Assembly (NCBI GenBank): GCA_019633425.1
Contig: WSUB01000011.1
Location: 62,001-126,000 of the forward strand
Origin: Tulasnella sp. 424
Lineage: Eukaryota > Basidiomycota > Agaricomycetes > Cantharellales > Tulasnellaceae
Direction of reading: 5' to 3'
Length of the DNA stretch: 64,000 nucleotides
Below the pieces are notes generated by a model. The model ran no database searches, was not told where the DNA came from, and worked only from the letters and a program-made list of their open reading frames with translations. Numbering within the stretch: position 1 is the stretch's first letter; each line of letters begins with the position of its first letter. The position numbers and the translations under genes were made by a program. Of this stretch, positions 23,648 to 35,472 are shown one piece after another.

Positions 23648-26600
23648 TCCTAACTTCGCTGCAGCGTCAGACCTTCGAGATATCACACAAAACTACTGGG
23701 CCACCTTCCAATGAAGCGACTGTTCTGTTTGGGGGAACTGAAAGTCATCGGCCGTCGCAAACTCGCATTGCCTACGATGGGTCCCAGATGGCAGTTCCGG
23801 AGTACTCCGCTTTGCGGGGGTATTAGACATCGTCTCGCAAGGGAATCTCAGAGAGGAGTACTGCAGTATCGTATATTTCATTAATAGGGGTGTTCTTGAG
23901 AATTTTCAATGGTCGTTCCTGAAGATTCCATAAGGAAATCGGCACAGATTTAAACCCGAGCTCAGAAAAGATCCATCGGACATGGCACACCCGGTATTAA
24001 CGAGACATTACAGTATCTGCTGAAGTGCGACGGAAGGAATGAAAGAGCAAGTTAAGTAAATCTAACGCACCGTCGTCACTTTAAGGATGAACCAGTATGA
24101 TCATATGAGGGTCACGAGGCTGCAGAACAAGTAACATTTCAAAGCGACGAAGGTAAGGTAGACCCGTAAATGGAAGCACAGCGTCTACCTCCGTCACTGG
24201 ACCTTCATCGCCAACCTAGAACAGGGGCTTTGAGGCGAAGCCGCGTCGGGCGAATCGGGAAGGTGCGACCTGGCCAGATTCCGAACCTTTGCCCGAATCG
24301 CCTGTGTGCGGTCGGCCGTCTTTCTTCCCAATATAGAAATCTTCGATCACCTTTTCCAGCTGAGCCAAAAGCGCTTTGAGAACGGCTTGTTTCGCCTCTG
24401 CAGTTGCGGTGAGGGGCGGGGCCCAATAGTAGATCTTACCGTGAGTCGGCAAGGACGTGGAGTCCAGTCCAAGGTGTTCCATCAAGACATCGCAACAGAA
24501 GCAGCAACGCCTGGAAACCCCGATTAACCCGTCCTTGACCTGGAATAACAATACCGTTCAAATCTGACGTGTCAATGGCTTTTCAGGAGGCTTACTTTTT
24601 TAAGTTGGCTTGCCATCTGACAAGCTAGATCAGCTTCACAATGAACAGCGCCCGAAAACGCCCCTTCCCAGTCCTCCAGCGGGGCTTCAGAGAATCCGGC
24701 TAGTATTTTGAGCGCCAAGTAGGGATCTTTTCCAGTAGTAGGTTTTGTCGAATTATTCAGACGTAATGACCTGGCCTTGTTCTTCGCGAGCTCCCTGATA
24801 GCCAAGAAAACCTCCTCGGGCGTGCGACCGGACACTTCCTCCAGGGTCCTCATCAACGGCATCTGTCTGTGACGGTCTTCGGGCGGCGTGGCGTCTCGCG
24901 CTCTGATAACAAGACCCTGCTTCACGATGGCCCGAATGTCTGCTCTCTCACAGAGATCCTCCACTGCATGGAACCATTGAGTTATGGAGTCCAGCCACCG
25001 TCCACAAAGTTCTGCGAATGTGCGAGACCTGATAAGGCCGATTTCGTCTTCTGCAACTTTGGCCTCGTCGTCCCGGATTACTTTCGCGGTCTCTCCATCT
25101 TCATCATGCGAAGCCAATTGCGATCCTGGCTGAGTACCCAATGCACTCGGGAGCTGCGAGGTTCGAGCGGGATGGTTGGGCTAAGACCAGCCTAAGCGAT
25201 GAGAGCGACGTAGGTGACTGGATGAGTTACGTACGTTCGGCGATGGAATAATTGATGTCAAAAGCTCGATCATGCGCCAAAACGAGGGGCTATTGTGCAT
25301 TAGTCTGTGTATACAGGCACAGGCCGCGTGGATAATACTGGTGGCGTTGATGAATTTCTGGCGTTCCTCTTCGGTTGCTTTCCCGGCGGTACCTTGTGCG
25401 AGAGGTTGGATCTTCATCAAATTGGCGCGTAACGATATGAGTACATTTGCAAACAGGATGTAGAGATGCCAGATGTTCTTCTTATCCAACGTGAGGTGCT
25501 GGACTGTCCGTTCCTCCCCAAGGTCGACCTCGTGACACGGTATACCAATATGACTATCTTGAAATATATCCGAGAGCCACGCCTCACTTTTATCCTTGAG
25601 TTTTGACGTTGAAGGGATATCCCTGGCCAGCTGTTCTGGGCTGAGCTTGGGCCCTGAATAATCCGCATTAAGGAAAAAGCGCAGCATCTCCTGCTCATAG
25701 CCGGGTGCGTGAGCCGAGAGACGATCCCAGAGCTCGTGTGCACAGAAGGCGTAGATATATTGATGTAATCCATCCTTGGCAGCCGTTGTCTCGGCCCCGC
25801 CCTCCTTGTGAATCGCATTTAGGAGGGACTGAAGCTTTTGGGAGTGCATCTCCATGGTGATCGCACCGACGCCGCTGGAAACAAAGAAATATTACATGAG
25901 CGTGACGAGGACCACAGAGTAGTGGGGACAACTGCGAACTGCGAATGGAAGAACTTGATCGTGTTGTCCTCCAGGAATTGCATCGCGTCGGGGTCGGGAG
26001 GGCGAGTGAGTGCGAATGATGATGGGTCGGTCCTACGATTGAGTTATGGATGATTTAACTGGAAAAGCACCGAGAAATTCGTTTGGTATGGAGCTTGCCT
26101 CGCTGACCCGTTTCTGACCACATCGCATCCATTAGACTCGTGGACCACGTTCACGAAAAATCGGCGGTTTGCATTATCCTCGTATATAACAGCAGCGGCA
26201 CCCGCAGGTCGCATCCCCGATACGAAACACAGGGCTGCATGGTCGAGAAAGCGACCTTTCAATGCGTTGGCTGGGCGATCCTTGGCCTCGGCAACTCTGT
26301 GCCCCAACAAGTGTAGGATTGTCGTTGTGGACCGGATGAGAAGATCCGCGTCGTCGACAGACGTCCTATCCTCCTGACCATGGACCTGCGATTGCTGTCG
26401 AAATGAGCTACGCGTCTCTTCTTCCATTGTTTGGAAAGTAAGTACTGTGAACCGAACTAGAGGAGAGTTGGTGGGGTGCTGTACCTAGTTCTTTTTGCAC
26501 TCTCACGGTTGATGAATCGAGTCGACCGCGCCAATCGATTTGTCATTTCCGCATCTTCGTAGGGAGGTTCTTAACTGACCAGCTATATTTAGACTGTAGT

Positions 26601-26804
26601 GCACTATTTAAGCCTTTCACGATCACTCTCGCAAGACGGCTTTCTTCTTGAGCTACCAGCCCCACACCAACATTATGAGTAGCTTCGCATCGTCTGCAGT
26701 GAAGCTACCTGATAACGGTTTCGCGTACGTTACCAAAGCAAAGAAGAAGCGAAAGGGCAGCGCAAAGAGACTGGTGCCGGGACAGCGTCTGGACTTCCAA
26801 GCTG
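23648..26804. repeat. Tandem duplication, unit 1 (3157 bp)
   Basis: The unit begins with TCCTAACTTCGCTGCAGC at 23648 and ends at 26804, where the same start sequence begins again. It holds deaminase gene A (-), the divergent promoter and the first part of an SRR1-like gene. Sequence left of 23648 is not found at the start of unit 2. Confidence 0.88.
24216..26427 (-). CDS. OTT_1508-like deaminase domain protein, copy A
   Basis: Five exons start at ATG 26425-26427 and end at TAG 24216-24218. The N-terminal exons give RSSFRQQSQVHGQEDRTS and a region around GRFLDHAALCFVSG. The long third exon is helical (LLNAIHKEGG to RMIELLTS). The fourth carries CGRWLDSITQWFHAVEDL and the zinc-binding GAVHCEADLACQMAS. 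The fifth has IGVSRRCCFCCDVL. The H-x-E and C-x-x-C pairs are the zinc site of the cytidine-deaminase fold, and this spacing and C-terminal position fit the OTT_1508-like family, which is expanded in basidiomycetes. Substrate is unknown. The first intron donor is GC (26098-26097), while copy B has GT at the same place. The paralogue at 27.4-29.6 kb is intact too. Confidence 0.78.
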
Positions 26805-27022
26805 TCCTAACTTCGTTGCAGCGTCAGACCTTCGAGGTATCAAAAAGTATTGGGCCACCTTCCAATGGAGCGACTGTTCTGTTTTGGGGAACTGGAAGTC
26901 ATCCGTTACCGCAAACCCTCATCACCTACAATCAGTCCCAGACAGCAGGTCCGGAGTACTCCGCTGTATTAGACATCGTCTCGCAAGAGAATCTAAGAGA
27001 GGAGTACTGCAGTATTGTATAA
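26675..27022 (+). pseudogene. Truncated 5' copy of the SRR1-like gene
   Basis: From the ATG at 26675 the frame encodes the same first residues as the SRR1-like gene at 29928 (KLPDNGFAYVTKAKKKRKG). It leaves homology at 26804 in the middle of exon 1. After that point the frame runs into the sequence that begins unit 2 and stops at 27020-27022. None of the SRR1 core is present. It keeps the full promoter side, so a short chimeric peptide of about 115 residues could still be made. Confidence 0.8.
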
Positions 27023-30000
27023 TTTGTATTTCATTAATACGGGTGTTCTGAGAATTTTCCATGGACCTTCCTGAAGATCCCATAAGGAAATCGGCCCAGA
27101 CTTAAACCCGGGCTCAGAAAAGATCCATGGGACACGGGACACCCGGTATCAACGAAATATTACAGTATCCGTTGGAGTGCAACGGAAGGAATGAAAGAGC
27201 AAGATAATTAAATCTAACGCACTGTCGTCACTTAAACGATGAACTAGTATGATCATACGAGGGTCACGAGGCCGCAGAACAAGTAACATTTCAAAGCGAC
27301 GAAGGTAAGGTGGAGTCGTAAGTGGAAGCACAGCGTCTACCTCCATCACTAGACCTTCATCGCCAACCTAGGGCATGATCTTGAGCAGGGATTTGACTGT
27401 GTCGCGGCGGCGGTTAGATGAGACCCGGTCAGACTCAGAACCTTTGCCCGAATCGCCTGTGGACGGTCGCTGGTCTTCCTTTTCACTATAGAAATCTTCG
27501 ATCACCTTTTCCAGCTGACTCAAAAGCTCTTTGAGAACGGCTTGTTTCGCCTCTGCAGTTGCGGTGGGGGGCGGGGCCCAATAGTAGATCTTGCCGTGAG
27601 TCGGCAAGGACGTGGAGTCCAGTCCAAGGTGTTTCAGCAAGACATCGCAACAGAAGCAGCAATGCTTGGAAACCCCGATTAACCGGTCCTTGACCTGAAA
27701 TAACGATATCGTTCAAATCTGACGTGTCAATGGTTTTTCAGGAGGCTTACTTCTTTATTCTGGCTTGCCATCTGACAAATTAGATCAGCCTCACAATGGA
27801 CAGCGCCCGAAAACGCCCCTTCCCAGTCCCCCGGCGAGGTTTCAGAAAATCCGGCTAGTACTTCGAGCGCCAAGAAGGTATCTTGGCGCCTCGCCTGTGG
27901 AAGTCGAGCAGTAGGATTATTCAGACGTAGTGACTCGGCCTTGTTCTTCGCGAGCTCCGTAATAGCCAAATAAACATCCTCGAGCTTGCGACCGGAAACT
28001 TTCTCCAGGGTCCTCATCAGCGGCATCTGCCTGTGACTGTCTTCCGGCGCCATGGCGTCTCGCGCTTTGATAACAAGTCCTCGCTTCACGATGGCCCGAA
28101 TGTCTGCTCTCTCACAGAGATCTTCCACTACATGGAACCATTGAGTTATGGAGTCCAGCCACCGTCCACAAAGTTCTGCAAATGTGCAAGACTCGATAAG
28201 GCCGATTTCGTCTTCTGCAACTTCGGTCTCGTCGTCCTGGATTTCTTCTGCAATTTCGGTCTCATCATCCTGGATTACTTCCGCTGTTTCTCCATCTTTA
28301 TTAGGTGAGGCCAGCTGCGATCCCGGCTGAGTACGCAATGCACTCGGGAGCTGCGAGGTTCGAGCAGGCTGGTTGGGCTAAATCAGCCAAAGCGATGAGA
28401 GCGACCTAGATGACTGGATGAGTTACGTACGTTCCGCGGTGAAATAGTTGATCCTAAAAGCTCAATCATGCGCCAAAACGAGGGGCTCTTGTGTATTAGA
28501 TCGTATATAAGGGAGCTGCATCCGTGGATATCGTCGAGGGCGTCGATGAATTCCTTGCGTTCCTTTTGTTCCAGGTCTGTTGTCTTGGCGGTAGCTTGTG
28601 CGAGAGGTTTGATCTTCATCAACTTAACGCGTAAGGCTTGGAGTGTAGTTGTAAACAGGGAGTAGAGATGCCAGATGTTCTCCTTATCCAACGCGAGGTG
28701 CTGGCCTGTCCTTCCCCCTCCAAGGTTGACATCGTGACATGGTATAATACGACCACCATCTTCAAGCATATCCGAGAGCCACGTCTCACTTTTATCCTTG
28801 AGCTTTGACGTTGGAGGGATATCCCTAGCCAGCTGTTCTCGGCTGAGCTTGGGCCCTGAATAATCCGCATTAAGGAAAAAGCTCAGCATCTCCTGCTCGT
28901 AGCTGGTTGCGTGAGCCGAGAGACGATCCCAAAACTTGAGTGCACAGAAGGTGTAGATATACTGGCTTAGTTTATCCTTGGCAGCTGTTGTCCGGGCTTC
29001 CTCGCCCTTGTGAATCGCATTGAGGAGCGACTGAAGCTTCTGAGCGTGCATTTCCACAGTGATTGCACCAACGCCCCTAGGAGTAAACAAAGATTACGTG
29101 AGCCCGAAATGAAGTACAGAGTAGCAGAGACAAAAGCGAACTGTAAATGGAAGAAGCTGATCATGTCTTCCTCCAGCAATTGCATCGGGTTCGGGTCGGG
29201 AGGATGAGTGAGTGCGTGTGATGATGGGACGGTCCTACGATTGAGTTATGGATTTTTTAATCGGAAAAAGCACCGAATATTTCATCTGGTATGAAGCTTA
29301 CCTCGCCGACACGTTCTTAACTGCACCGTAGCTATTAGACTCGTGGACCGCATTTACGAAAAATTGGCGGTTTGCATAGTCCTCATGAATAACGGCAGCG
29401 GCACCCGCAGGTCGTATCCCTGATACGAAACACAGGGCAACTCGGTCGAGGAATTGACCTTTCAATGCGTTGGCTGGGCGATCCTTGGTCTCGGCAACTC
29501 TGTGCCCCAACAAGTGTAGAATGGTCGTTGTGGACCGGATGAGAAGATCCGTGTCGTCGACAGACGTCCTATCCTCCTGACCATGGACCTGCGATTGCTG
29601 TCGAAATGAGCTACGCGTCTCTTCGTCCATTGTTTAGAAAGAAAGTATTGTGAACCGAACTAGAGGAAAGGTGGTTGAATGTTCTTTTGCACTCTCACGG
29701 TCGATGAATCGAGCCCACCCCGCGGTCAGTCGATTTGTCGCTTCGTCTTCTTTGAAAGTGCGTACCGATCACCCGTCGTGATGGCACTGGCTAGGGAGGT
29801 TCTTAACTGGCCGCCAATATTTGGATTGTGGTGCACTATTTGGACCTCTCACGATCACTCTGGCAAGACGGCTTGCTTCCTAGGTGAGCTTGCCTCGGCA
29901 CCTGCCACCACCGCTCCCCCCAACATTATGAGCAGCTTCGCACCGTCTGCGGCGAAGCTACCTGATAACGGATTTGCGTACGTTACCAAGGCAAAGAAGA

Positions 30001-30057
30001 AGCGAAAGGGCAACGCAAAGAGACTGGTGCCGGGACCGCGTCTGGACTTCCAAGCTG
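26805..30057. repeat. Tandem duplication, unit 2 (3253 bp)
   Basis: Unit 2 is a direct repeat of 23648-26804. Homology ends inside exon 1 of the intact SRR1-like gene, just after CTTCCAAGCTG. The two units share the gene order deaminase(-)/SRR1 start(+). A 100-base insertion between the promoter parts (around 29760-29860) accounts for most of the length difference. Confidence 0.85.
27368..29630 (-). CDS. OTT_1508-like deaminase domain protein, copy B
   Basis: The exon order is the same as in copy A, from ATG 29628-29630 to TAG 27368-27370. It keeps GAVHCEADLICQMAS and IGVSKHCCFCCDVL, so all four zinc-site residues are conserved. Copy B has an acidic in-frame repeat in exon 4 (around 28215-28275, EIQDDETEVAEDE type) that copy A has only once. 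The C-terminal tail differs from copy A after residue SGKGSES. The first intron has the normal GT donor (29301-29300). Between copies, coding identity stays high while frames are preserved, suggesting both are used. The role is unknown; family knowledge allows a nucleic-acid or nucleotide deaminase. Confidence 0.78.
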
Positions 30058-31148
30058 AACTGGAGTTGACTCGTCAGGAGTTTCAGAGTTCGGAAGAGTG
30101 GGCTGGTTTCAGAGGTATTTCCTTGCCACAGCTCTCGAGTCAATAGCTCAATAATGATTGGTCGTGGAACTCTGTAGAGTTCATTGGAGGGATTACACAA
30201 GAGCTAGCTAATTGTCGTCCGGCGAGGCGAGCACTTTGTCTAGGTTTGGGAAGTCCTTCTGCTTCGATCGACTCAATGTGGCAGTTGGTACTATTGCTTG
30301 ATCTAGTAAAGCGTTTTGGGACAGTAAGGTCTTCTATCTATTGGGGTTTACCCGCTCCACACTTCCCTTTCCCTGTTCGGCTTTAGGACCTGTCAGCAGT
30401 CGAAATGTACGACCCTTTGTTCGCGGAGCCTGACGTCTCTCAATTGAAAAGTTTGGAGCTTTCAGTTTTATCAGAAAATCTTGTGAGCATCTTCAGTCGG
30501 AGCGGTTAAGCCACACACTGATGATTCAAGAGTGTGGCAGGGCGGGCGTCATACGATCAAGGAAGGCACTTTGCTTTACCTTCCGCATTCTCCGATGGCG
30601 CTGCTTGAACGATTGCTTCGTACTAATTGGTCACGAGAAGAAATCGAATCACTTGTGTTGGTGGGTAATGATGTGGGGGAATGGACTGAAGGGTGCGGAA
30701 ACAATCATGACGACGGTGGGTGCACCAATTAATGACCATCAATGTTATACATACAGTCGTCGAAGCCACCAAACACAATACCCTTGCATAGAAAGAATAG
30801 GTCCGTCCTCTCCGAGGTTCTCGAGCTCCTTTTACTCATGTTGAGCTCCCCATCCGTCGTCCAGCCCCATTCATCAGCTCAACCCCTTTCCCTCCCGATT
30901 CCTTCAGGGTCTCTGAAACAGCGTTTGCTGGGATGTCGTTTCAGTTTGTGAACTTCGACATATCTCCCCCTACGTTCCCCGAGTCGGCCGATTTACAGCT
31001 CGGCCGGTTCAGCCCTTCTCGGAAGAAGAAACAACGGCATACCAAAAACGCGTGGACTCCAAGACCAGTTCTCCTCCCGACAGACGACAAGTTCTGGAAC
31101 CTTCCTGAGGAGGATAGCTCCCTCGCCCAAGATCTGGAAGTTCTCTAG
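29928..31148 (+). CDS. SRR1-like domain protein
   Basis: The start MSSFAPSAAKLPDNGFAYV and a basic stretch KAKKKRKGNAKR are followed, across an intron, by ARRALCLGLGSPSASIDS, then AVEMYDPLFAEPD, RHTIKEGTLLYLPHSP, NWSREEIESLVLVGND and, near the end, MSFQFVNFDIS. These are the successive blocks of the SRR1 domain (plant SRR1 and yeast Ber1), tied to circadian and tubulin-related phenotypes with no known chemistry. The splice sites near 30484-30535 and 30690-30770 are not resolved, because the simple choices do not keep phase. The stop TAG 31146-31148 lies only 23 bases from the stop of the convergent gene. The first part is duplicated at 26675. Confidence 0.78.
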
Positions 31149-31171
31149 AGCTCCACAAGTCTTAATGAAGG

Positions 31172-32493
31172 CTAGAATCCGAAAATATCGTCGATTTCGT
31201 CCCTCTTGACCTTCGATTTCGAAGCCTTGGCCTTCTTGCTTTTCTTCGTTTTGGTATCGGTCTTGTTCGATTTATTATCTACATTTGATTTCTGTACTAC
31301 TTCGATGATCGTGGGGTCGGTGTCCATGGAGGTGTCGTCTGCTTGAGGATGTACAGGCTTGGGCTCAGCCGGCTGAATCAAGGTCGATTCATCCTCCCCA
31401 TCATCATCCAAAAGGACAATGCGTATAGGATCTCCCATGGGTAGAGTCGGCTTCTGGGTTTCTTGGGCTAGTTTTCGCTGGATAGCTTCTCCAATATCTG
31501 GGGTTTCCCCCGGTATGGTTGAGAAATCCGTTTGTCCTGAAGGTAATCCCGCATTTAACCCTGATATCACATCTAGAGTTCTGAGATACTTGAAAGATGT
31601 CCCAGGCTAAAATAGTCGTGGGACGAGCGGGGTTAGTCGATTCGAAATTTTGGCGGATTGGCTATGATGGCTTGCCTTGAGCTTGTCGAGGAGCGGTAGA
31701 AGACCTCTTGCAGCTAAACTGAGGCACTCAAGAAGTTCCTTGCTCAATCGCTGTAGCCTTGCGGCAATGGCCATGATAGACACCCCGAGAGGCAAGAACC
31801 CAGTTCGAACAAGGTTCAAAGCGAAGGCACTGCAATGAAAAAGGATCAGATCCGGCACGGATGGCCGAATAAAGTAAAATCCATATACCCATAGACGACA
31901 TGACTTGCTTCAGAGCACTGAAAGAAATTCTGTTAGGCTTTATTTGAGGTGAAACCGCCAGCGTCACGAACCTTCGTCAACAACGAGCAGATAAGAAGGA
32001 GCCTCTTAAGACATGCTTCCACGTAAGAGAACGAAGGGACATGAGTCCATGCAGTTTTCAACTGCTTTGTTCTGTTAGGAAGTTTTAGCTTAGTTCGTCG
32101 CTTTGCGCACAAGATAATTTGGTCTTACGTTGTACCAACGGGGTAGAAAGCTAGTCGGACGGTATCGAGAAACCCGGGGAGCTCGCTTTCTTGAAGGCGC
32201 CAGCAGATACGTCTCATATGGTTAAGTTTTTTCCATGCCATGGCAGGTCTTTGGGAGTTGTTCGACTTGTAGAATACTCGCTCTAAAATTCGCAGGTCCT
32301 CCTTCATCGAGTTCACCCCTGACCCTGCTTGTTTCGAACCCCGTCGCAAAGCCTTCAGACTACTGTGAATAGTATCATGTATCGATGTATCAACTTCGGA
32401 TTTGGAGGTTTGACCTAGTTTTGGCGGTCGGAATCGCCTGCTCATGGTGGGGGAGAATTTGAGCGAGATCGTGCTTTGGACAACTTTGCTCAT
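31172..32493 (-). CDS. RMP1/NEPRO-like RNase MRP subunit
   Basis: Several exons run from ATG 32491-32493 to TAG 31172-31174. The first exon gives RFRPPKLGQTSKSEVD, then LRILERVFYKSNNSQRP and WKKLNHMRRICWRLQ. This fits the short helical block of RMP1 and the NEPRO N-terminus, where a Y-K-x-x-N-Q-H/x-R motif lies in the same place. A later exon has AFALNLVRTGFLPLGVSIMAI followed by RLQRLSKELLECL, the second conserved helix. The C-terminal 100 residues are disordered and Lys-rich and end DEIDDIFGF. RMP1 belongs to RNase MRP, which processes ribosomal RNA precursors in the nucleolus. Moderate confidence; the similarity is in pattern, not in strong motifs. Confidence 0.6.
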
Positions 32494-32613
32494 TGCGTTT
32501 GTTCGTCGACTGTCACCACGGCTTCACTAGCCCCTGGACTCGTCAACATTCGAATTCACCCCAGCATCACATTTCTCCCAGATACCGAAGGCTTTGACTA
32601 GCCTGACCTCGAC

Positions 32614-35316
32614 ATGGACGGAAAATTCTTCTCTAGAGGGAAAATCCAGGACCTTCGAAAGGTGGCTGCCAAAGGAAACGTGTGTTTCGGTCTACACTGC
32701 AACTGACCCTTCTCGAGGACAGGAATTGCAAGAGGCTGACCACAAAGACAAGAAGTATGCGAAGCGAAAGATAGTTCTGAAGAAGATTGTTGCCAATATT
32801 ACGATGGGCAATGACAGTTAGTGAGATTCGAAACCTTGCGATATTTCAGCGAAGCTAAAGTAACGGGCGCGCGCTACAACCAGTGTCTCCTTTGTTTCGA
32901 GAGGTCGTAGCCTGTATGTCGATACAGGTCCTTGAGATCAAGAAAAGTAAGCTGGATGTGAGGCGTTGCATCCTTCATGACTGACGTCTGTTCATTCAGT
33001 GGTGTACCTCTACCTCGTCAGTTATGGACGCGGGAAGCCGGACGAGATTCAGTACGCAATAGGCAACTTCTTAACTGCAAGCAATCCCACTCGCGACTCC
33101 TCTTTACTTTCACTAATTAGCACGGTGATTCTCAGGATTGCAATGACCGGAACCCTCTCATTCGAGCTCTGGCAATACGAACGATGGCGTACATTCCGCT
33201 CCCCCTCGTCATTGGGTCGATGATCGAGCCCTTACGCCACTGCCTGCGCGATCAGGATCCTTACGTTCGCAAAACAGCTGCCATTTGCGTGGCCAAGCTT
33301 TACGTCTATGATCCGAAGCTTGTCGACAAAGAGGGATTCATCACCATGCTCCGTGATCTTCTTGCAGATAACAACCCAACCGTAGTGGCTAATTCCGTCG
33401 CAGCTCTCACTGAGATAAGCGAACGCAGTGATGATATTGCACTGAAGCTGAACCTAGGGGTGACAAACAAGTTGATTGCCGCAATGGGCGAGTGCTCAGA
33501 GCAAGTTCAATTCCCTTCGTTCGAGGGATCATTATCCGCTGACATTTGACTGAGTAGATGGGGTCAAATCTACATTCTCGACTCCTTGTTAAATTTTGTT
33601 CCCCAAACTTCTCTCGACGCGGAAGGTATCTGTGAACGCATCCTACCACGGCTCCAACATGCCAACTCCGCAGTCGTCCTCACGACAATTAAGATCTTAA
33701 TGTTCATGATGAACTATATCAGTGACAACGAGTTCAAGGATAGGATATGCAAGAAGATGGGGCCCCCTTTAGGTCAGTGGACCCGGTCGATACCGATGAT
33801 GCTCAGCTAATATGGACTTCAAAAATTGGCAGTGTCTCTGCTATCCTCTGGACCTGAGGTTCAATACGTCACCCTACGAAACATACTATTGATCATTCAA
33901 CGGCGCCCGTTAATCCTCCGAAATGACGTCAAGGTCTTCTTTTGCAAGTACAATGATCCAATCTACGTCAAGCTAGCCAAGCTCGAGATCATGTACCGAC
34001 TCTCGAGAGAAGAGAACTTCAAGCCTGTGTTGGCGGAGCTTCATGAGTCAGTTATATTATCACTCCCTTTGGACGATTCTTACGCATTCTCGCAGGTATG
34101 CCTCCGAGGTGGACATCGACTTCGTCCGAAAAGCAGTCCGAACAATCGGTCGGTTGGCCATCAAAGTTCCCGGTGCAGCCAACGCATGCATCAACGTTCT
34201 GCTTGAACTTCTGGAGAGCAAGATATCTTACGTCACTCAGGAGGTCGTAGTCGTTGTAAAGGATATCTTCCGACGATATCCAAATGAGTACGAGAGCGTC
34301 ATCTCGACACTTTGCGATAACATGGACGACTTGGCAGAACCGGAGGCCAAAGCCGCAATCGTGTGGATCATCGGGCAGTATGCGAACCGGATCGATAACT
34401 CCCTTGAGCTGCTTGAAGACCTCAGCTACACTTTCCTCGAAGATCCTGTGGAGGTACGCAACTCGAATCTGAATCTGATGGGATATTCTGGCAGACTCAT
34501 CCGGGAATTTCGCTAGGTCCAACTTGCTCTCCTCACAGCGGTTGTAAAGCTATTCCTCCAAATACCGGATCAGGGCAAAGACTTGGTCTCTAAGATCCTC
34601 AAGCAGGCTACCGAAGAAGTAGACAACCCGGACCTCCGTGACAGAGGGTTCATGTACTGGCGTCTACTCTCCATTAATGCCGGCGCCGCCAAAGATATCG
34701 TGTTATCGGAGAAGCCTACAATCTCCACAGAGACCGACCGGATGGAACGCGGCGCTTTGGACCAACTCCTGCTCCACACCGCAACCCTTGGCTCTATCTA
34801 TCATAAAAGCCCAGAGGTACGTTACCTGTCAGGTATACTTGAGATTACACTTTTGGGCTGAATAAACTTTCCCGGCAGAGTTTTATCCGTAATACCAAAC
34901 CAAAATGGTTGTCAGACTCTCCGGCGCTCAATGCGGCTTCGCGACAAGCTTTGATGATGAACATAGACGACGGGCCGGCACCATTACCACCAGGAAGCAT
35001 TGCGCCCCCACCTCCGCCTCGTAACTTGCAGGCTCTAGAGCCGAAATCATCTTTGGCCAACCGTGACGACGGAACCGGTTTACGATCTCCTGTGGACGAG
35101 ATGGGTAGACGACCTCACGAATTAGATGACGATCAAGAAGACGACGCGAGGGAGAACGGCAATAACGTGGATGATGATGAAGCAGATCGCGATGCGTTAG
35201 CCAATGAGCGATATGGGGATCCATATGCGAACTTAGAACAAGCCTTCGGCGGCTCTTCAGCATTTTCCACTGCCTCGGCATCAAGGACTAAGGGCGAAGA
35301 TCTCATCGGATTCTAA
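32614..35316 (+). CDS. APL2: AP-1 adaptor complex beta subunit (beta-adaptin)
   Basis: The start [20 protein letters not shown] joins across a 62-base intron to [20 protein letters not shown]. Then come [60 protein letters not shown] and [17 protein letters not shown], the standard beta-adaptin trunk of HEAT-like repeats. It continues to [16 protein letters not shown] and [18 protein letters not shown], then a Pro-rich and acidic hinge, and stops after about 730 residues. No appendage (ear) domain follows, as in fungal Apl2. The protein works in clathrin coats at the trans-Golgi and endosomes. One intron (33077-33135) starts with GC: only this choice restores the conserved N-F-x-x-D-C join. 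Confidence 0.92.
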
Positions 35317-35472
35317 TGTACCCACATACAGTACGACACTCGATATACCATTGTACCTGTTTGAGAACGTGACTGCCTGGTGTATTGTATTAAATGTGTA
35401 TATACAGCAGGCCGGCAAGAACTTCTGGGGGCCTATACATGCACTGACTAGGAGAGGACACCTTCCCGCAGC

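Noticed and set aside
23693..23881. 62-codon minus-strand frame (MSNTPAKRSTPELPSG) at the start of duplication unit 1
   Set aside because: The homologous place in unit 2 breaks the frame after about 14 codons, so it is not conserved.
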